From NCBI RefSeq assembly GCF_016920785.2, contig NW_024609836.1, positions 10,880,018-10,944,017 on the forward strand: DNA of 64,000 nucleotides. Direction: 5' to 3'. The stretch's first letter is position 1, and each line of letters begins with the position of its first letter. The DNA is from Ixodes scapularis. Lineage: Eukaryota; Arthropoda; Arachnida; Ixodida; Ixodidae. The position numbers and the translations under genes are program-made. A model generated the notes under the pieces. That model was not told the origin of the DNA and ran no database searches. It worked only from the letters and a program-made list of their open reading frames with translations. Below are positions 59,551 to 64,000 of this stretch, piece after piece.

Positions 59551-60204
59551 TCATCCACGGGGGCCCTTGAAGGCTCTGTGACCAGCTCCTCTTCGCGAGG
59601 GTCGCCCAGTTGGGGCCACTGATCCCTCCATGACCGGGGATAGGGCCTCCACTGTAGTCGCATGCTCCGTGGGAACAATTCGGTTTTTCAATTGGTCTTG
59701 GTGTCTTCGTTGTTGGCCCTCCTGCGAGACGCGCTCATGAACCATTCTAGCGCCCATGGTCGCTTCTGCTGTAGCTGGTTCCCATTTGATCCCCTTTCCG
59801 TAATTACAGCTCCACACCGACTGCCCTTTCTGAAAAGTTTGTTGTTGTACCTCCTTTACCGTCCTGGGCCGAGGTACAACGTTGTTGAGGCACGAGCGGA
59901 TTTCGTATTTGAGTAACAACATGGCCGGTGTTTTTCCACATCCTAGGGGAGTTCGACGAAACCGATGGAGAAACCGGGCAAGACGAGGCTGAAGGGATCC
60001 CACGCAGTTTTTTACCGGGCCTTGCTTGATGATACGAACAGCCCGCTTGGCCAGCCCGTTTGACTGGGGTTGGTAGGGCGCCGTTGTCAGGCGGATGATG
60101 TTGTTTCGCTCCTCGAACCTGTGAAATTCGTCACTTGTAAATTGCAGTCCGTTGTCTGACACAACGGTAGTTGGCAGCCCAAACCGTCCAAAAATGGTAC
60201 GCAA
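59551..60204 (-). pseudogene. Gypsy integrase, C-terminal part
   Basis: The 217-codon frame begins within the integrase core. It has VVSDNGLQFTS with the second catalytic Asp (residue 17) and PYQPQSNGLAKRAV, where the position of the catalytic Glu (residue 53, exactly 35 residues after that Asp) is Lys. The tail holds the usual basic C-terminal region. The frame is offset from the upstream RNase H-integrase frame (60131-61321) by a frameshift near 60185-60200. Confidence 0.85.
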
Positions 60205-61321
60205 GGGAACTGGCCGTCTTCATTGGGATGACCTCGAGCCACTTGCTGTGCGAGTCAATGACAATCAGCAGCATGTGATTATAAACCGGCCCTGTAAAAT
60301 CGACATGCAATCTTGACCACCTTTCTCTCGTGTCTGGCCAGCTAACAGGGGGCTTTGCTGGTGGCATATAGGAGGCTTGTACGCAAACCTGGCAGAGTTT
60401 GGCCAAACGTTCAATGTCGCTGTCAACTCGGGGGTACCAAAAAAGCGAGCGCGCGAGCATCTTCATCGCCGCAATACCTTGGTGCGTGGCATGTAACATC
60501 TCTAACATTGTTTTTCTCGCCTTCGTTGGGATTACCGCATGGTGCCCCCAGTAGATCAGTCCATGACCCAGCATCCGTTCGTCCCTGTGGTCAAAATAAG
60601 GGCGCAACGCCAGCTGTGGCTCCGACAGCTGCTGTGGCGAGCCGTTCTGTATCCAACTACGAATTTGCCGTAATTGCAAATCGTTATCTCTGAGCGCCAT
60701 TAGTCGCTGGGCCGATATCACGCCGTCATTGAACTGCTCGATCAGCAGTACATACTCCTGCGCATCTTTGTCAGCAAAACGTGTGCTTTGGTCCACCATA
60801 CCAAGGACCGGTAAGCGACTAAAGGCATCTGCCGTGATGTTGCTTTTTCCTGGCTTATACTCGATGTTGTATGAGTAGGCACTCAGCAGTAGCGCCCAGC
60901 TCTGTATTCTTGCAGCCGCCATCGCGGGAATCGGTCTTTCCGGGTAAAAGATCCCCACAAGGGGTTTGTGGTCGGCAACTAGCATGAACGTATGCCCAAG
61001 CAAGTATTGACGAAATTTGGTAACACCAAACACAAGAGCAAGCACCGCACGCTCGAGCTGCGAGTAGTTTCGCTTTGCCATCGAAAGCGTCCGAGAACGA
61101 AATCTGATCGGGCGCTCCTTGCCATCTTCTTTGTGCGACAGTATTGCCCCGACCCCTGTCGGGGACGAATCACATGCTAACCATAATGGCTTCTTCGGGT
61201 CGTACTGCGTGAGGAAGTTTGCCTCTTGGAGTAATGTCTTTGTTCGTTTGAAAGCTTCCTCCTGGACATTGCCCCACTTCCATGCTGTCCCCTTCTTCAG
61301 AAGATCGTACAAAGGCCCCAA
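60131..61321 (-). pseudogene. Gypsy RNase H and N-terminal integrase
   Basis: 396 codons. An RNase H domain opens with WLACDSSPTGVGAIL and includes ADHKPLVGIF and the terminal ITADAFSRLP. Next is the integrase zinc-binding region (LHATHQGIAAM...CQVC) and the catalytic core with LHVDFTGP (first Asp) and IDSHSKWLEV. In a working element RNase H removes the RNA template and integrase inserts the cDNA. The frame is lost soon after the first catalytic Asp. Upstream it is separated from the reverse transcriptase frame by a shift near 61320-61350. Confidence 0.88.
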
Positions 61322-62009
61322 GGCTCGAGGATACGGCTGGCAGGAATTTGTGGTAATAGGTCACTAACCCCAAAAACGCCCTTAATTCTGTCACGCAGGT
61401 TGGTGAGGCTAATGAAATCATCGCAGCCACGTTTTCCGCCTTAAGATGTAGGCCTTTCGCGTCAATTCGGTGACCTAAGAAATCGACTTCTTGCTGCCGA
61501 AACTTGCATTTCTCTGGATGCAGCCTTAACCTGGACTCGCGCAGCCGCCGCAACACTGTCTGGAGAAGGCTGCTGTTGTGTTGTTTTTCGGCCACAATAA
61601 TGTTGTCCAGATATACCTGTACACCAGGCAATCCTTGCAAGACCGCTTCAATGCGTCTTTGAAAAATAGCTGGAGCTGACGCGACACCGAAGGGTAGCCG
61701 ATTAAAGGCAAACAAACCCTTCCATGTGTTCACCACTGTCAGCATACTGGGTGCTTCATCCAAGGGCAGCTGGTTATATGCATCTTTCAAGTCAATCGTG
61801 CTAAAGACTTCCCCGCCGTTTAGCGCCGCAAAAATGTCTTCAATTCGTGGCAGTGGATATTGTTCGACGTGGCAGGCACTGTTAACCGTTATTTTAAAAT
61901 CCCCACAAAGACGAATACTGCCATTCCTTTTAACAACAGAAACCAAAGGTGTCACCCAGTCTGACGTTGCCACTGGGGACAATACGCCTAACTTTACCAG
62001 CCGGTCCAA
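61170..62009 (-). pseudogene. Gypsy reverse transcriptase
   Basis: 279 codons of a Ty3-type reverse transcriptase: SDWVTPLVSVVKRNG, IRLCGDFK, YPLPRIEDIF, FSTIDLKDAYNQLPL (first catalytic Asp present), FNRLPFGVASAPAIFQ, and then the active-site loop reads YLDN where the family has two Asp in a row. HPEKCKF and VDFLGH follow. The last ~45 codons are out of frame read-through. Upstream, the connection to the protease frame is shifted at about 62000. Confidence 0.92.
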
Positions 62010-62500
62010 CTCATCAGAAACTTCTCTCGCAGTGCGTACGGCACAGGTCGAGCTTTGTAGAACTTGGGGACCGCACCCTCGCGAAGTTGGAAGCGGGCTG
62101 GGGGACCCTTCAACAATCGTAGACCCGGCTCGAACAAGTCTGAGAACTCCACAAGTATCGGCCCAATGCCGGTAGCACTTGTTCGCTCACCTTGACACTG
62201 ATTGACGAAGGCTGGCGCTGGCAGCAGGTGGGAATCACGCAGCAGGTCACGGCCGCCTAGGTTCGGTCCAGGGCACTCCAGAACTGTCAATGTTCCGGTC
62301 ACAGTCTTGTTCCCCGGCGAAACTTCCATATCGAGCTGTCCGCGCACGGGCAATTTTCCCAGGAAGCACGTCAGCTCTGTTGCCGTCTCGCGAAGTTTCG
62401 GCCAGACGTCCTTGGGTTACTGGTACGTGGCCCATGTGATGACGGACACTGGTGCCCCCGTGTTTAGCTGCATATCCACTGCTACATCATCCTAATGGAA
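61994..62500 (-). pseudogene. Gypsy protease and linker to reverse transcriptase
   Basis: On the - strand around 62450-62475 the retropepsin motif reads LNTGAPVSVI, with Asn in place of the catalytic Asp. TAG stops lie just upstream (near 62493) and about 13 codons downstream (near 62418). The open frame 62353-61994 continues with the region that precedes the reverse transcriptase fingers (FYKARPVPYALREK). Stops and substitution mark it as dead. Confidence 0.75.
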
Positions 62501-62501
62501 G

Positions 62502-62730
62502 GTCCGTATGAACGGTTGGACTGCGCTGAAGTTCCGGATGAAATCCTGTGCTTCCATTGCAAAAAGACCACCCTGGCCTTCGTCTGCGTCGGCTTGGATA
62601 TCGAAGGCCATTGTGCTTTTTGGCTTGTTGCTGGTAGCGAAGCAGCGTTTCGCCAGGTGGCCAGTTTTGCCACAGCGGAAGCACCGCGCATTGCGAAAGT
62701 TGCACTCTTTTGCTTCATGCCTGCTTCCGC
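62502..62730 (-). pseudogene. Gypsy nucleocapsid zinc knuckle region
   Basis: On the - strand one frame reads CNFRNARCFRCGKTGHLAKRC around 62640-62710: a CX2CX4HX4C knuckle, the RNA-binding nucleocapsid motif at the end of Gag. This frame differs from that of the main gag ORF, so gag is shifted near 62770. Confidence 0.75.
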
Positions 62731-62773
62731 CGCACCTTGGGCAAGGTTCTCTGTTGCTCTTACAAGTGTTCAG

Positions 62774-63388
62774 TTAAAGCATTCTGTCTTGGCTTTCTGC
62801 TGGTCGGCCGTGGAGTGCATGCACCGTGTTGTCCTCCTCCCCCGGCTTCAGTTGTCGGTTCATTTGATGTACGTTGATCTTGGCCATTCTCGCAGCCAGG
62901 GTGATTTCCTCCACTGCGACAAGTGTCAATGACGTCTTCGTGAGCATGTGTCTTCTCACATCAGGGTCCCGTATTCCACAGTCGATGCGGTCACACAGCA
63001 TTCGCTGTAGCAAGCTTCCGAAGTTGCAAGTGTCTGCCAACTGCCGAATAGCCACAATGAAATCCTTCACCGTTTCGTCTGGCTCTTGGTTTCTTGTTAA
63101 AAACAAGTACGACTGCGTAATCTCGTTTGTCCTCGGCGAGTAGTGCTCCTGAAGCAGTTGCGTGACTTCTTCGTACTGGAGGTCATTTACCTTGCTTGGG
63201 GCGCACTGACTGCTCAGCACCGTAACCGTCCGTATGTTTAGCGCGGCCACCAGGGATGCCAGTTTCTTCTTGGAGTCGCTCACGCCGTTCCCCTCAAAAA
63301 AGGCTCTCAGCCGCAACTTGTAACCGTCCCACTTCTCCACTGTCTCCTCGAACTGCGGGGGACTTAGTGATGCCGCCATGTCTGGCAA
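62774..63388 (-). pseudogene. Gypsy gag (capsid part)
   Basis: 204 codons beginning just inside the 5' LTR. It contains FEETVEKWDGYKLRLRAFF, LLQEHYSPRTNEI and QEPDETVKDFIVAIRQLAD...CDRIDCGIRDPDVRRHML. This is the typical capsid region of arthropod and other metazoan Gypsy Gag proteins, which forms the particle that packages the RNA. The frame ends before the zinc knuckle because of a shift. Confidence 0.85.
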
Positions 63389-63456
63389 TCCAAGTTGGCA
63401 GTATCAGCGGCCACACCGCTTCGCAAGTGTAGACATCTTCGTTGCCACATACCAAG

Positions 63457-63602
63457 CAACGTCTCGGGCAGACTGAACATTTATTCGAGGGCTTTACTTC
63501 TTTTTATCAGCTAGTGTGTTAGTGAGCAAAAAAAAGAACAGAACAAAAAGGAGGGCAAGTAGATTAGGATAGGATATTAGCAGCATCACTTCTGTCACAG
63601 CA
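63457..63602 (-). repeat. 5' LTR of the Gypsy element (146 bp)
   Basis: TGCTGTGACAG...GAGACGTTG on the - strand, with AATAAA. It is 12 bp longer than the 3' LTR owing to an indel in the middle. Confidence 0.8.
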
Positions 63603-63780
63603 GCTTTGCACACATACATACATTCAGCCGTGCAGTTGTCATGCCGCTTGTGCAAATGGCCCGGTCATTTTGGATGCAGTCGTTAGTGGTTGCATTGCAA
63701 GGTTCCCCTCCCCCTCCTTGCGACGGCGCTGCTTTTACCTTCTCCTATTCACGTCCCTTGCTCGCACCGTTTCGGGCCTG
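63603..63780. repeat. 178-bp direct repeat flanking the Gypsy element, right copy
   Basis: Second copy of 59142-59319. It abuts the LTR directly and continues into unique CT-rich sequence (63781 onward) with short frames only; a GGAT-rich run lies at 63958-63973. Confidence 0.85.
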
Positions 63781-64000
63781 CCTCTCTCTCCTTGCACCTC
63801 TGTCTGTCCTCCTGTCCCTCCTTCCCACCGCCGTTCATGGATGGGGAAGCCACGTGCACGGTCAAGAGCAGAGCGAGTCTTCTTCCGTTCTTTCCCTCTC
63901 TTTCTTTCTTCCACACGACAGAAAACGCAAATAGATCTGAAAGAGAGAGGAGAGCAAGATGGATGGATGGATGCGTGAAGCTGAACCCTTTAACTCGGGC

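Larger units (their letters stand above)
59332..63602 (-). mobile_element. Ty3/Gypsy LTR retrotransposon, degenerate (4,271 bp)
   Basis: The element reads on the - strand: 5' LTR 63457-63602, gag, protease, reverse transcriptase, RNase H, integrase, 3' LTR 59332-59465. A polypurine tract (AAAAGTGGAGGAG on the - strand, 59466-59478) precedes the 3' LTR, and a TGG two bases inside the 5' LTR marks the likely primer site. Coding regions are split by frameshifts and stops, and active-site residues are changed, so it cannot be autonomous. LTR copies differ by about one base in ten plus an indel, so the insertion is old. No env frame. It lies antisense within SPRED intron 3. Confidence 0.9.
51735..64000 (+). 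other. SPRED intron 3 (5' part, runs off the window)
   Basis: This runs from the GTAAGG donor at 51735 to the window edge. No candidate for the next exon is visible on the + strand: there is no Cys-rich Sprouty segment and no KIT-binding motif. The intron contains a TTAA element, tandem repeats, an hAT-like element and a Ty3/Gypsy element in antisense orientation. Its far end lies outside the window. Confidence 0.7.

Overview
The window is nuclear DNA from an animal, most likely a chelicerate and plausibly a hard tick. Its coding capacity is very sparse, introns are huge, and long homopolymers and microsatellites are common. It is dense with inverted-repeat DNA elements, SINE-like repeats, a Penelope-type GIY-YIG remnant and a dead Ty3/Gypsy element. 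The taxon is inferred from this repertoire; no marker in the window proves it.

The only host gene I can support is the 5' half of a SPRED orthologue (Sprouty-related, EVH1 domain) on the + strand. Exon 1 (725-747) encodes the first residues from an ATG with an in-frame upstream stop. Exon 2 (48264-48528) and exon 3 (51611-51734) encode the EVH1 domain. The phases join exactly: 23+265 nt is 96 codons, then 124 nt. Intron 1 is 47.5 kb, intron 2 is 3.1 kb, and intron 3 runs off the window. The KIT-binding and Sprouty domains are not present and should lie downstream.

Nearly everything else is mobile DNA inside the introns. 15335-20803 is a 5.5-kb DNA transposon with ~0.9-kb terminal inverted repeats, a 4-bp AACA target duplication and a DDD-type transposase (Sola-like) broken by one frameshift at a homopolymer. 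33261-36877 is a second, transposase-less long-TIR element with related ends, sitting in an (AT)n tract. 28885-32062 is two copies of a TTAA element fused tail-to-tail at one TTAA, giving a 3.2-kb inverted repeat. Three hAT-like elements lie at 22497-24867, 44097-44948 and 56775-57854. Many small MITEs, two copies of a SINE-like family and several tandem repeats are scattered between them. 59332-63602 is a minus-strand Ty3/Gypsy retrotransposon with short LTRs, several frameshifts and changed active-site residues. It is bracketed by a 178-bp direct duplication of flanking DNA.

Functionally, the locus is one signalling gene (a Ras/Raf-MAPK inhibitor) whose first intron has grown by nested transposon insertion. 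A palindromic MITE and a 52-bp tandem duplication lie directly in front of the exon 2 splice acceptor. Most other open frames are short, overlap on both strands, resemble no family I know, and are treated as chance.
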